From positions 83,361-147,360 of the forward strand of contig NZ_JAUSUX010000006.1 in NCBI RefSeq assembly GCF_030813795.1: a stretch of 64,000 nt of DNA, written 5' to 3'. This DNA is from Desulfofundulus luciae. GTDB lineage: Bacteria > Bacillota > Desulfotomaculia > Desulfotomaculales > Desulfovirgulaceae. Below the pieces are notes generated by a model. It saw only the letters and a program-made list of their open reading frames with translations, did not search any database and was not told the origin of the DNA. The translations under genes were made by a program, and so were the position numbers. Each line of letters starts with the position of its first letter. Positions within the stretch are counted from its first letter, which is position 1. Of the stretch, positions 16,547 to 24,270 are shown piece by piece.

Positions 16547-16662
16547 ATTGCGGTACAATAATTTGCGGCCTTGCCTACCAGAGTTCCCGCCAGCAAACGA
16601 TGGTTCCGTAATCGTTTGAGACAGTATGACAAAAACCAATAGAGATTTTAGTCAAAATTTAC

Positions 16663-16691
16663 TTGACTTTAAATGTAAACGCTTGTATAAT
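16663..16691 (+). promoter_or_regulatory. Promoter of the second lacI gene
   Basis: TTGACT (16663-16668), exactly 17 bases, then consensus TATAAT (16686-16691). Operator-like repeats overlap the spacer and the region just downstream. Confidence 0.8.
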
Positions 16692-16715
16692 AACTACGAA
16701 GCGAAAACGTTTACG
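16674..16715. promoter_or_regulatory. Tandem LacI-type operators over the second lacI promoter
   Basis: TGTAAACGCTTGTA (16674-16687) lies in the promoter spacer and touches the -10 box. CGAAAACGTTTACG (16702-16715) lies near the expected transcription start. Both share the AAACG-centre LacI-family core with the sites before iolM. Binding here would block transcription, so the regulator is probably autoregulated. Confidence 0.65.
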
Positions 16716-16729
16716 AGGCGTGATATGCC

Positions 16730-17761
16730 ATGACGGTAACCATTAAAGATATTGCCAGAAAAGCCGGAGTTTCCTACGCCACAGTATCGCGAGCGTTAAA
16801 CAACCGGCCGGAGGTAAGCGAAAAAACCCGCCGGGAAATTCAGCGTCTTGCTGCTGAAATGGGTTACAAACCCAATGCCATCGCTCGGGGCCTGGTAACA
16901 AGGGAGACGCTCACCCTGGGACTGGTCATTCCCGACATCACCAATCCTTTCTTTCCCGAAGTGGCCCGGGGTGTTGAAGAGGCAGCCAGCGAGGCTGGCT
17001 ATAGTGTATTCTTGTGCAATACCAACTGGGATGTCGACAAAGAACGAACTTACATTGAACTGCTTGAGGAAAAACGGGTAGACGGCCTGATCCTGGCTTC
17101 CGTAACCGAGGACGAAGAGTACCTGGCAGAGTTGCTCTCCCGCGAAACGCCCGTGGTGCTTATCAACCGGATTCTGGACCAGGTGGACACCAATTATGTG
17201 GCTATTGACAACGTTAAAGGGGCGCAGCAGGCAGTCGAACACCTGATATCACTGGGGCACCGTCGCATTGCCTATGTGGGCGGTTTGGAACATGTGGAGT
17301 CCACCGCGGAGCGCCTGCATGGATATCGCCTGGCCCTGGCCATTAACAATATCCCCTTTGAGGAAGAGCTGGTGCGCTATGGCAGTTTTAAAAAGGAAAG
17401 CGGTTATGAGAACGCCCTCTCCCTGCTTTCCCTGCCCGAACCACCAACGGCCATCTTTGCCGCCAACGACATTTTAGCCCTGGGGGTGATCCAGGCCATT
17501 AAAGAAAGGGAACTGAAGGTACCGGAAAATGTGGCCGTAGTGGGTTTTGACGACATTCCCTTTGCTGCTTACGCCGAAGTAAATCTGACCACCGTTGCCC
17601 AGCCCAAATATACCATGGGTGAAATGGCGGCCAAAATTTTAATTGATGAAATCCGCAAGGGCCCCTCGCCGGAGAAAAAACATATTGTGTTACCGCCTAC
17701 GCTGGTTATCCGGGCTAGCAGCGGAGGAAGGCGGGAAGACCCCAAAAACTCTAAACATTAA
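16730..17761 (+). CDS. LacI-family transcriptional regulator (second of two)
   Basis: A 343-residue repressor-type protein. The N-terminal helix-turn-helix and hinge comprise [23 protein letters not shown] and NAIARGL, with a ligand-binding domain from about 60 onward ([19 protein letters not shown]). It is about as long as its neighbour at 10728 and clearly related, but distinct in sequence. It has its own strong promoter with two overlapping operators, and matching operators occur before the iolM operon 190 bases downstream. It therefore probably controls iolM through kdgK as well as itself. The inducer is unknown; an inositol or keto-inositol is a reasonable guess. Confidence 0.9.
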   Translation: MTVTIKDIARKAGVSYATVSRALNNRPEVSEKTRREIQRLAAEMGYKPNAIARGLVTRETLTLGLVIPDITNPFFPEVARGVEEAASEAGYSVFLCNTNWDVDKERTYIELLEEKRVDGLILASVTEDEEYLAELLSRETPVVLINRILDQVDTNYVAIDNVKGAQQAVEHLISLGHRRIAYVGGLEHVESTAERLHGYRLALAINNIPFEEELVRYGSFKKESGYENALSLLSLPEPPTAIFAANDILALGVIQAIKERELKVPENVAVVGFDDIPFAAYAEVNLTTVAQPKYTMGEMAAKILIDEIRKGPSPEKKHIVLPPTLVIRASSGGRREDPKNSKH

Positions 17762-17876
17762 AAACTGCAACTTTCCCAAAAGAGGGCAATTGCTTGGTTT
17801 ATATAAATAAACTAACCAAACAATATCTCAGAAAGTACCCCTCCTTTGATAGAAGCAATTTATTTTTGCCCTTATC

Positions 17877-17910
17877 CGTAAACGTTTTCAGCCTTCTTCA
17901 AACGTTTTCA
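17877..17910. promoter_or_regulatory. Tandem LacI-type operators before the iolM operon
   Basis: CGTAAACGTTTTCA (17877-17890) and TTCAAACGTTTTCA (17897-17910) are two near-identical repeats with centres 20 bases apart, about two helical turns on the same face. They share the AAACGTTTTC core with the site at 16702. A possible -10 box TAAAAT follows at 17919-17924. Confidence 0.65.
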
Positions 17911-17949
17911 GGTTCTCTTAAAATAAATTAAACCAAGGAGGAGAAACAG

Positions 17950-19152
17950 ATGTCGCAAAAAATGCGGGCAGCAGTATTGTATGCAGACTGGGATCCTAAA
18001 CCGGATTTCAAGCTAGGAGCCAAGGATATTGAAGGCAGGCAAACTTACCTTGGCAGTAAAGTCTGGCGCAATCCCCGGGTAGTCATTGAGGAAAGGGATA
18101 TCCCAAAACCGGGCCCGGGAGAAGTGTTGATTGAGGTCAAAGCCTGCGGCATTTGCGGCAGTGACGTGCACATGGCTCAACCCGACGAGCAGGGCTATAT
18201 CTGGTACCCGGGGCTCACCGGTTTTCCCGCCGTCCTGGGCCACGAATTTTCCGGAGTAGTTGTGGAAGCAGGCCCCGGGGCCATTAACAAGGCCACCAAC
18301 CGGCCTTTTAAGGGCGGGGAAGAAGTATGCGCCGAGGAAATGCTCTGGTGCGGCCGTTGCCAGCCCTGCGCCGACGGCTACCCTAACCACTGCGAGCGCC
18401 TGGACGAAATCGGTTTCAATGTTGACGGTGCATTTGCCAAGTACATTGTGGTTCCCGACCGGGTCGTGTGGAGCCTGGAACCTTTGAAGGAAAGGTATCA
18501 GGGCATGGATTTATTCCTGGCCGGCAGCCTGGTAGAGCCCACCAGCGTGGCCTACAACGCTGTAATCCAGCGGGGCGGCGGAATTAAACCCGGTGATAAC
18601 GTGGTTATATGCGGCGGCGGTCCAGTAGGTCTGGCGGCCTGCGCCATCCTCAAGCGCCAGGGCGCGGCACGGGTGATCCTTTCCGAACCGGAACCGGCCC
18701 GGGCGGAACTGGGTCTCAAGATGGGCGCTGATTATGTAATTAACCCCCTGAAGGAAGATTTTGTCCACCGGGTGTTAGAAATCACCGACGGTTATGGGGC
18801 CAAGCTATACCTGGAAGCTACCGGTTTGCCCACCGTGGTTTACCCCCAAATTGAACAGGTTATCTGGGAAGCGAGGGGCTTAAATGCCACCGTGGTTGTG
18901 GTGGCCCGGGCGGACGCCAAAATGCCTGTTACCGGTGAAGTGCTTCAGGTGCGGCGGGCACAAATCGTGGGTGCCCAGGGTCATTCCGGTGAAGGCACCT
19001 TCCCGCGGGTCATTCAGAGCATGGCCACAGGGATGAACATGCTCCCCCTGATTACCAAACAAATCACCCTGGACGAGGTGCCGGAAAACCTGGTCACTTT
19101 GCGTACCGACCGCAAGGAATGCAAGATTACCGTACGCCTGGATAAAGAGTAA
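17950..19152 (+). CDS. iolM: Zinc dehydrogenase, probable IolM (keto-inositol dehydrogenase)
   Basis: A 400-residue zinc-dependent medium-chain dehydrogenase. Catalytic-zinc residues lie in ACGICGSDVHM and LGHEFSG. The structural-zinc cysteines lie in the CGRCQPCADGYPNHC region, and the Rossmann motif is CGGGPVGLAA. It has the long N-terminal extension (about 40 residues, including GAKDIEGRQTYLGSKVW) and the HMAQPDEQGYIWYPGLTGFP insertion that I associate with T. maritima IolM (TM0412), which oxidises scyllo-inosose to a diketo-inositol with NAD. AAGGAGGAG precedes the ATG. It opens the operon running to kdgK. The assignment rests on recalled similarity and gene context. Confidence 0.8.
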   Translation: MSQKMRAAVLYADWDPKPDFKLGAKDIEGRQTYLGSKVWRNPRVVIEERDIPKPGPGEVLIEVKACGICGSDVHMAQPDEQGYIWYPGLTGFPAVLGHEFSGVVVEAGPGAINKATNRPFKGGEEVCAEEMLWCGRCQPCADGYPNHCERLDEIGFNVDGAFAKYIVVPDRVVWSLEPLKERYQGMDLFLAGSLVEPTSVAYNAVIQRGGGIKPGDNVVICGGGPVGLAACAILKRQGAARVILSEPEPARAELGLKMGADYVINPLKEDFVHRVLEITDGYGAKLYLEATGLPTVVYPQIEQVIWEARGLNATVVVVARADAKMPVTGEVLQVRRAQIVGAQGHSGEGTFPRVIQSMATGMNMLPLITKQITLDEVPENLVTLRTDRKECKITVRLDKE

Positions 19153-19166
19153 CAAGTGAAAAAGGC

Positions 19167-19191
19167 AGGTGGCCGTGAATTGCGGCCACCT
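19167..19191 (+). other. Intercistronic hairpin after iolM
   Basis: Perfect nine-bp stem AGGTGGCCG / CGGCCACCT without a T-run, between the iolM stop codon and the next ribosome site. It may stabilise or process the upstream message rather than terminate transcription. Confidence 0.5.
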
Positions 19192-19221
19192 TGCATAAAA
19201 CAAGGTGAGGAGTGCAACAAG

Positions 19222-20244
19222 ATGCAGGAAACCATGCTGGCAGCAATCTTTTCCGCTCCGGGCGAACTGAGCTTAAAGGAAGTACCTGTACCCACCATTA
19301 AAAAGGCTGATGAAGTGCTCCTGAAAGTGGAGGCAGCCAGTATCTGCGGTACCGACCTGCATATTCTCCATGTTCCACCGGGGCACCCCGGCACCATCGG
19401 CGCCATATTGGGCCATGAATATGTAGGAGAAGTCCTGGCCGTAGGCGATGAAGTTAAGGGGATAGCACCCGGTGACCGGGTAGTGGTAGATCCCAACGTC
19501 ACCTGTGGGAATTGCCGCTACTGCAAAATGGGCCAGCCCAACATGTGCGAAAACATGACGACCCTGGGTATTTTCATTGACGGCGGCTTTGCGGAATATA
19601 ACGTTGCCCCGGCCAGGGCGCTGCACAAAATCAGCAAGAAAATCCCCCCGGAAATCGCCGTATTTGCCGAACCCCTTTCCTGTGTAGTCAATGCCACGCA
19701 AAAGATCGCCTTGCATCCCGGAGAAACGGTGGTTGTGCTGGGGGCAGGTCCCATTGGTCTGTATTTCACCATGCTTTTGAAAGCCGCTGGCGCCGGCAAA
19801 ATCATTGTTTCCGAGGTATCGGATTTCCGCAAGCAATATGCCCTAACCTGCGGAGCCACCCGGGTAGTGGATCCGACGAGAGAAGACCTGGCGGCAATGG
19901 TAATGGAGGAAACGGGCATCGGCGCCGATGTGGTGGTGGATGCGGTAGGGTGCCTCTTTAAGGACACACTTAATCTGGCCCGCCGGGGCGGAAGGATCCT
20001 GTTGTTTGGCCAGAATCAAAATGCCCGCGCAGAAATCGTACAAAATGTTATCACCCGCTACGAGCTTACGGTCATGGGCAGCTTCATCGCCAAATACACC
20101 TTCCCGGCCACCATCAAGATCCTGGAAAGCGGCATTTTACCGCTGGATAAATTAATTACCCATCGCTTAAGCCTGCAGGAAATCGAAAAGGGTTTTGCCG
20201 CCATGCGAAAAGGCGAAGCCATTGAAGTGGTAATAACACCGTAG
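19222..20244 (+). CDS. Second zinc-dependent medium-chain dehydrogenase
   Basis: A 340-residue sorbitol/threonine-dehydrogenase-like enzyme. It has ICGTDLHI and LGHEYVGEV for the catalytic zinc, CGNCRYCKMGQPNMC for the structural zinc, and VLGAGPIGLYF for NAD(P) binding. The ATG at 19222 has GAGGAG nine bases upstream; an in-frame start at 19156 lies in the preceding hairpin and is unlikely. It sits between iolM and the IolN homologue, yet the T. maritima scheme has no step for a second zinc dehydrogenase. It may oxidise another inositol isomer or a side-product polyol. The family is sure, the substrate is not. Confidence 0.82.
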   Translation: MQETMLAAIFSAPGELSLKEVPVPTIKKADEVLLKVEAASICGTDLHILHVPPGHPGTIGAILGHEYVGEVLAVGDEVKGIAPGDRVVVDPNVTCGNCRYCKMGQPNMCENMTTLGIFIDGGFAEYNVAPARALHKISKKIPPEIAVFAEPLSCVVNATQKIALHPGETVVVLGAGPIGLYFTMLLKAAGAGKIIVSEVSDFRKQYALTCGATRVVDPTREDLAAMVMEETGIGADVVVDAVGCLFKDTLNLARRGGRILLFGQNQNARAEIVQNVITRYELTVMGSFIAKYTFPATIKILESGILPLDKLITHRLSLQEIEKGFAAMRKGEAIEVVITP

Positions 20245-20281
20245 GGTGTTCAAATTTAAATAAATCAAAGGAGTGTTTGAG

Positions 20282-21253
20282 ATGAGCAAATGGGGTTTGC
20301 CTTTAAAAAACGGCGGGCACATGGACAAGGCCGATGGCATTTATCTCCAGAACATGACCTGGAAGCAAATCGAAGAGAGGCTGAAAAAGAACGACATCAT
20401 CATCATCCCCGTGGGAGCCACCGAGGCGCACGGCCCTCACGCATGCATTGGCGAAGACACCTTCCTGGTCACCCGCATGGCTGAACTGGTTGCCCAAAAG
20501 ACCGGTTGCACCGTGTCCCAACCCCTGTGGTGGGGCTCCCACCCCTATCACCACGTGGGGATGCCGGGCACCGTGGTGGTACCGGAAGAAATATTCATTG
20601 GCATGCTCAAATCCATCATGGCCGGGTACTGGAACATGGGCTTCCGCAAAATGATCCTGCTTAACGGCCACGGCCAGGAATACGTCATTCCCACTGCCAT
20701 TCACCAGTTTGCCAAGACCTACCAGCTACCTATGATCGTAGTCAACGTTAACTGGTACCACGCCATTCAGGATCAGTTTAAACTGAAGTCCGAAGGCGGA
20801 CCCTATGAAACCAACTTCATCCATGCTGACGAAGTAGAAACCTCCTGGTCGCTGGCCCTCTTCCCGGAAATGATCCGTATGGAAGACGCCGTAGATACAC
20901 AGGTTAAAGGGTACATGCCCGAAGGACACGTGGACAAAGCGGGCAACCTGCTGCACCGCCCCATCGCCTGGTACGGTCATGTAGGTCTGGGGCCCATTGA
21001 AGTCTCCGCTTATCCGGAAGGCGTGGTTGGCAAAGCCACCCTGGCCGACGCCCAAAAGGCCATTCCAGGCATCGAAGCTTTCCTGGACTACATGGTTAAA
21101 CTGCACGATGACATTCTCAAGCGTTTCCCGCCCGGAGTGCTGCCGCCCATTGAAGAGTTCACCCAGCGGCCCAGGGAAGAAGTGGAAGCCTATCTCAAAG
21201 GGCCCCTTAACGGCGGCCGGAGCATTTACGAGCTGCGCTACCCTCCCGCCTAA
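20282..21253 (+). CDS. iolN: Creatininase-family hydrolase, probable IolN
   Basis: A 323-residue metal-dependent hydrolase of the creatinine amidohydrolase family. The metal-binding signature is GATEAHGPH around residues 45-53 with D59 close by, and a second cluster lies in LLNGHGQEY. T. maritima IolN (TM0413) hydrolyses the IolM product, a ring diketone, to open-chain 5-keto-L-gluconate, and the gene order here fits that role directly after the dehydrogenases. The ATG at 20282 is chosen because AAAGGAG ends eight bases upstream. Creatininase relatives in mycofactocin or flavin pathways are alternatives, but nothing here supports them. Confidence 0.75.
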   Translation: MSKWGLPLKNGGHMDKADGIYLQNMTWKQIEERLKKNDIIIIPVGATEAHGPHACIGEDTFLVTRMAELVAQKTGCTVSQPLWWGSHPYHHVGMPGTVVVPEEIFIGMLKSIMAGYWNMGFRKMILLNGHGQEYVIPTAIHQFAKTYQLPMIVVNVNWYHAIQDQFKLKSEGGPYETNFIHADEVETSWSLALFPEMIRMEDAVDTQVKGYMPEGHVDKAGNLLHRPIAWYGHVGLGPIEVSAYPEGVVGKATLADAQKAIPGIEAFLDYMVKLHDDILKRFPPGVLPPIEEFTQRPREEVEAYLKGPLNGGRSIYELRYPPA

Positions 21254-21261
21254 ATTCATTT

Positions 21262-21291
21262 AAGGGACCGCCGGCAACCGGCGGTCCTTAC
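21262..21291 (+). other. Intercistronic hairpin between iolN and iolO
   Basis: A strong stem AAGGACCGCCGG-type repeat (GGACCGCCGG / CCGGCGGTCC) with a short CAA loop. It has no T-run, so partial termination or mRNA stabilisation is more likely than full termination. Confidence 0.5.
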
Positions 21292-21322
21292 CCCGCTTTA
21301 GCGAAAAGGAGGGTAGCTTATC

Positions 21323-22129
21323 ATGAAGAAATGCATTGTAGTTTCCGGACCCACCCGCTTTGCCGCCCTGGCCTTTAAAGACGGCTTTACTGCAAGCATT
21401 CGCAAAGTGGCCCAACTGGGATACGACGCGGTGGAGCTGGCCATCCGGGATCCCCGCGCCATCGATGTGGAGGACATAGAAAAACTCCTGGCCAGCGTAA
21501 GCTTACCCGTAGCGGCCATTGGCACGGGTCAGGCATACGGGGATGAAGGGTTAAGCTTTACCGACCCCGAGGAAAGCGTACGTCAGAAGGCCATTCAACG
21601 TGTGAAAGATCACATCGCCCTGGCCGCCCGCTGGCAAAGTCAGGTGATAATCGGCCTGATCCGGGGAAAAGTCACCGCCGGTACGCCCAGGGAACTGGCC
21701 CAGTCCTGGCTGGTGGCGGCGCTGCAGGAATGTTGCGCCCTGGCCGAACAACAGGGGGTAAACCTGGTTCTGGAACCCATAAACCGGTATGAAACGGATC
21801 TAATCAATACCATTGCCGAAGCCATCGAATTAATCCGCCTGGTCGGTTCTGACAATCTGAAAATACTGGCCGATACCTTCCACATGAACATTGAGGAACC
21901 CTCAATCGTGGAAAGCATCAAAACCGCAGGCCCTTATCTAACCCATTTTCACATCGCCGACAGTAACCGCTGGGCCCCGGGTTACGGGCATTTGGATTTT
22001 CCATCCATCATCAGTACCTTAAAAGAGATCAATTATCAAGGGGCCGTTTCCGCAGAGATTCTTCCCAAACCCGATCCTGAAACCTGTGCCGGGGCTACCA
22101 TTAATTATTTAGTCAGGCTGGGTTTATAG
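21323..22129 (+). CDS. iolO: TIM-barrel sugar epimerase, probable IolO
   Basis: A 268-residue xylose-isomerase-like TIM-barrel (AP endonuclease 2 superfamily) protein. Likely metal ligands are the acidic and His residues in LVLEPINR, LADTFHMNIEE, FHIADSNRWAPG and VSAEIL, in the order usual for this fold. T. maritima IolO (TM0415) belongs to this fold and epimerises 5-keto-L-gluconate to D-tagaturonate, the substrate of UxaB, whose gene is in the same locus. AAAGGAGGG lies upstream of the ATG. Related proteins are hydroxypyruvate isomerases or tagatose epimerases, so the exact sugar is inferred from context. Confidence 0.78.
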   Translation: MKKCIVVSGPTRFAALAFKDGFTASIRKVAQLGYDAVELAIRDPRAIDVEDIEKLLASVSLPVAAIGTGQAYGDEGLSFTDPEESVRQKAIQRVKDHIALAARWQSQVIIGLIRGKVTAGTPRELAQSWLVAALQECCALAEQQGVNLVLEPINRYETDLINTIAEAIELIRLVGSDNLKILADTFHMNIEEPSIVESIKTAGPYLTHFHIADSNRWAPGYGHLDFPSIISTLKEINYQGAVSAEILPKPDPETCAGATINYLVRLGL

Positions 22130-22182
22130 CATTTTTGCCTTCCACCGGCCGTAGTGCGTCTAAAATAAAAGGAGGGGCTCCT

Positions 22183-22833
22183 GTGCTAAAAAAACACGTC
22201 CACTTGAAACAAATCCTTGATTGTGGCATTGTCGCCGTAGTGCGGGCTGAAACACCCGGACAAGCTCTGAAGGTAGCGGAAGCCGTACGCAAGGGCGGCA
22301 TTACAGCCATTGAAATCACCATGACGGTGCCTGGAGCAATCGACGTGATCAGGGAACTGGTCAGCAATTTTCGCCCAGAGGAGATGCTGGTAGGGGCGGG
22401 TACCGTGCTGGATGCGGAAACCGCGCGCCTCGCCATGCTGGCCGGAGCAGAATTTATTGTCGGACCCAATTTGAATCCAGAAGTGGTACGCATCTCCAAC
22501 CGTTATCAAAAAATCTGTATGCCCGGCGCCATGTCCGTAACGGAAGTGGTGCAGGCTATGGAGCTGGGCGCCGACGTGGTAAAGATTTTCCCGGGCAGCA
22601 TCTTTGGACCGGAAATTATCAAGGCCATCAGAGGGCCCCTGCCCCAGGCTCCCTTGATGCCCACCGGCGGAGTTAGCCTGGACAACGTAGACCGCTGGAT
22701 CAAGGCAGGAGCGGTAGCCGTGGGGGTTGGCAGCGAAATTACCAAAAAGGGCTTGCAGAACAACGACTATGACCTGATCACCGAAACCGCCCGGGCCTTT
22801 GTAGAAAAGATCCGGGCCGCCCGCCAGCAGTAA
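22183..22833 (+). CDS. kdgA: KDPG aldolase (2-dehydro-3-deoxy-phosphogluconate aldolase)
   Basis: A 216-residue class I aldolase that splits 2-keto-3-deoxy-6-phosphogluconate into pyruvate and glyceraldehyde 3-phosphate. The Schiff-base lysine is K134 in DVVKIFPGS and the general acid/base glutamate is E44 in AIEITMTVPGA. The phosphate-binding loop MPTGGVSLDN follows near 159-168. The GTG start has AAAGGAGG nearby upstream. The length is typical. It completes the catabolic sequence together with the kinase gene next door. Confidence 0.92.
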   Translation: MLKKHVHLKQILDCGIVAVVRAETPGQALKVAEAVRKGGITAIEITMTVPGAIDVIRELVSNFRPEEMLVGAGTVLDAETARLAMLAGAEFIVGPNLNPEVVRISNRYQKICMPGAMSVTEVVQAMELGADVVKIFPGSIFGPEIIKAIRGPLPQAPLMPTGGVSLDNVDRWIKAGAVAVGVGSEITKKGLQNNDYDLITETARAFVEKIRAARQQ

Positions 22834-22967
22834 AACGAGATGATCCGGAGCACTTTTTGCGGTTATAGGAAACGGGCATGAGTACTGAAATAAAACTCCA
22901 ACTCTTATGTCCAGTGCAAGAAACCGGCATCACAGCTACACTTGCGTTTATTTAAGGAGGGTTTCAT

Positions 22968-23993
22968 ATGGCTGCCAAGGTAGTTTGTTTCGGAGAAATT
23001 ATGCTGCGCCTGTCCACTCCCGGTTACCAAAGGTTTGTGCAGGCCCAGTCCTTCGATGTCACCTACGGTGGGGGAGAAGCCAACGTGGCCGTTTCTCTGG
23101 CCAATTTTGGCCTGGACGCCTATTTTGTAACCAAAGTACCCAATAATCCCATCGGCCAGAGCGCGGTAAACCATTTACGCCGGTTTGGGGTTAATACCAG
23201 CTACATTGCCCGGGGCGGAAACCGGTTGGGCATCTATTTCCTGGAAACCGGAGCTTCCCAGCGTCCTTCCAAGGTGGTTTATGACCGGGCCCATTCCGCC
23301 ATTGCCGAAGCCCGGCCCGAAGATTTCAACTGGCCGGAAATCCTGGCAGGTGCCAGGTGGTTTCACTTCACCGGCATTACGCCAGCTTTAAGCGACAATG
23401 TGGCCGAAATTACCCTGGCGGCCGCAAGGACCGCCAAAGAGCTGGGCCTTACCGTGAGCTGTGACCTCAATTACCGCAAGAATCTTTGGACACCGGAGAA
23501 GGCCAACCAGGTTATGTCCCGTCTCATGGAATATGTGGACGTGTGCATCGCCAACGAAGAGGATGCCGAAAAGGTCTTTGGGATCAAAGCAGCCGGTTCC
23601 GATGTCATCAAAGGCGCTTTAAGCGATGCCGGTTACCGGGATGTAGCCCGGCAGCTGGTCGAACGCTTTGGATTTAAATATGTGGCCATTACCTTAAGGG
23701 AAAGCTACTCGGCATCGGACAACGGCTGGTCGGCACTGCTTTACGACGGCAAAGAGTTTTATAAATCCCGTAAATACGATATCCGTATAGTGGACCGGGT
23801 AGGCGGCGGGGATTCTTTTGGCGGGGGCCTTATCTATTCTTTGCTGACCGGCAAGGGGCCTGAGGAAGCAATTAACTTTGCCGTGGCCGCTTCCTGCCTG
23901 AAACACACCATCCCCGGCGATTTTAACATGGTTACCGTAGACGAGGTGGAAACCCTGGTCAAAGGCGACGGCTCGGGCCGGGTACAAAGGTAG
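22968..23993 (+). CDS. kdgK: 2-keto-3-deoxygluconate kinase (PfkB family)
   Basis: A 341-residue ribokinase-family sugar kinase that phosphorylates KDG to KDPG. The N-terminal substrate region is GEIMLRLSTPGYQRF and YGGGEANVAVSLANFG. The C-terminal PfkB signature is DRVGGGDSFGGGLIYSL with the catalytic aspartate. TAAGGAGGG precedes the ATG. It is the last gene of the iolM-kdgK operon, followed by a strong terminator. KDG kinase is preferred over fructokinase because UxaA makes KDG and KdgA uses KDPG in the same locus. Confidence 0.9.
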   Translation: MAAKVVCFGEIMLRLSTPGYQRFVQAQSFDVTYGGGEANVAVSLANFGLDAYFVTKVPNNPIGQSAVNHLRRFGVNTSYIARGGNRLGIYFLETGASQRPSKVVYDRAHSAIAEARPEDFNWPEILAGARWFHFTGITPALSDNVAEITLAAARTAKELGLTVSCDLNYRKNLWTPEKANQVMSRLMEYVDVCIANEEDAEKVFGIKAAGSDVIKGALSDAGYRDVARQLVERFGFKYVAITLRESYSASDNGWSALLYDGKEFYKSRKYDIRIVDRVGGGDSFGGGLIYSLLTGKGPEEAINFAVAASCLKHTIPGDFNMVTVDEVETLVKGDGSGRVQR

Positions 23994-24038
23994 GTCTCCT
24001 ATTGCACATTAACTGAAAACTGTTCTAAAATTAGGTGA

Positions 24039-24093
24039 AAGACGGCTGTTCCGGTGCTTGACTATTACACTGCCCGGAGTAGCCGTCTTCTTA
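24039..24093 (+). terminator. Terminator of the iolM-kdgK operon
   Basis: Long stem AAGACGGCT...CCGG / CCGG...AGCCGTCTT with a loop of about 20 bases, followed by CTTAAATTTAT. Confidence 0.7.
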
Positions 24094-24270
24094 AATTTAT
24101 CTTTAGCTCAACTTCAGTATAATAGCCAGTTTTCTGCGGGAAGGAACTGCCGGGATAACACTTTACTTTTTCCCCGGGGTTCCTGTATTGCTTTTCACAA
24201 GCACCTCCACCATGTATACACCTTCCTTCTCCGGGCATTACTAAAAAAAATGTTTCCGGGAGGAAGACAG

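Noticed and set aside
24058..24270. 71-codon N-terminal extension of cooS
   Set aside because: It would cross the kdgK terminator, has no ribosome site, and adds residues foreign to the CooS family; ATG 24271 has GGGAGGA.
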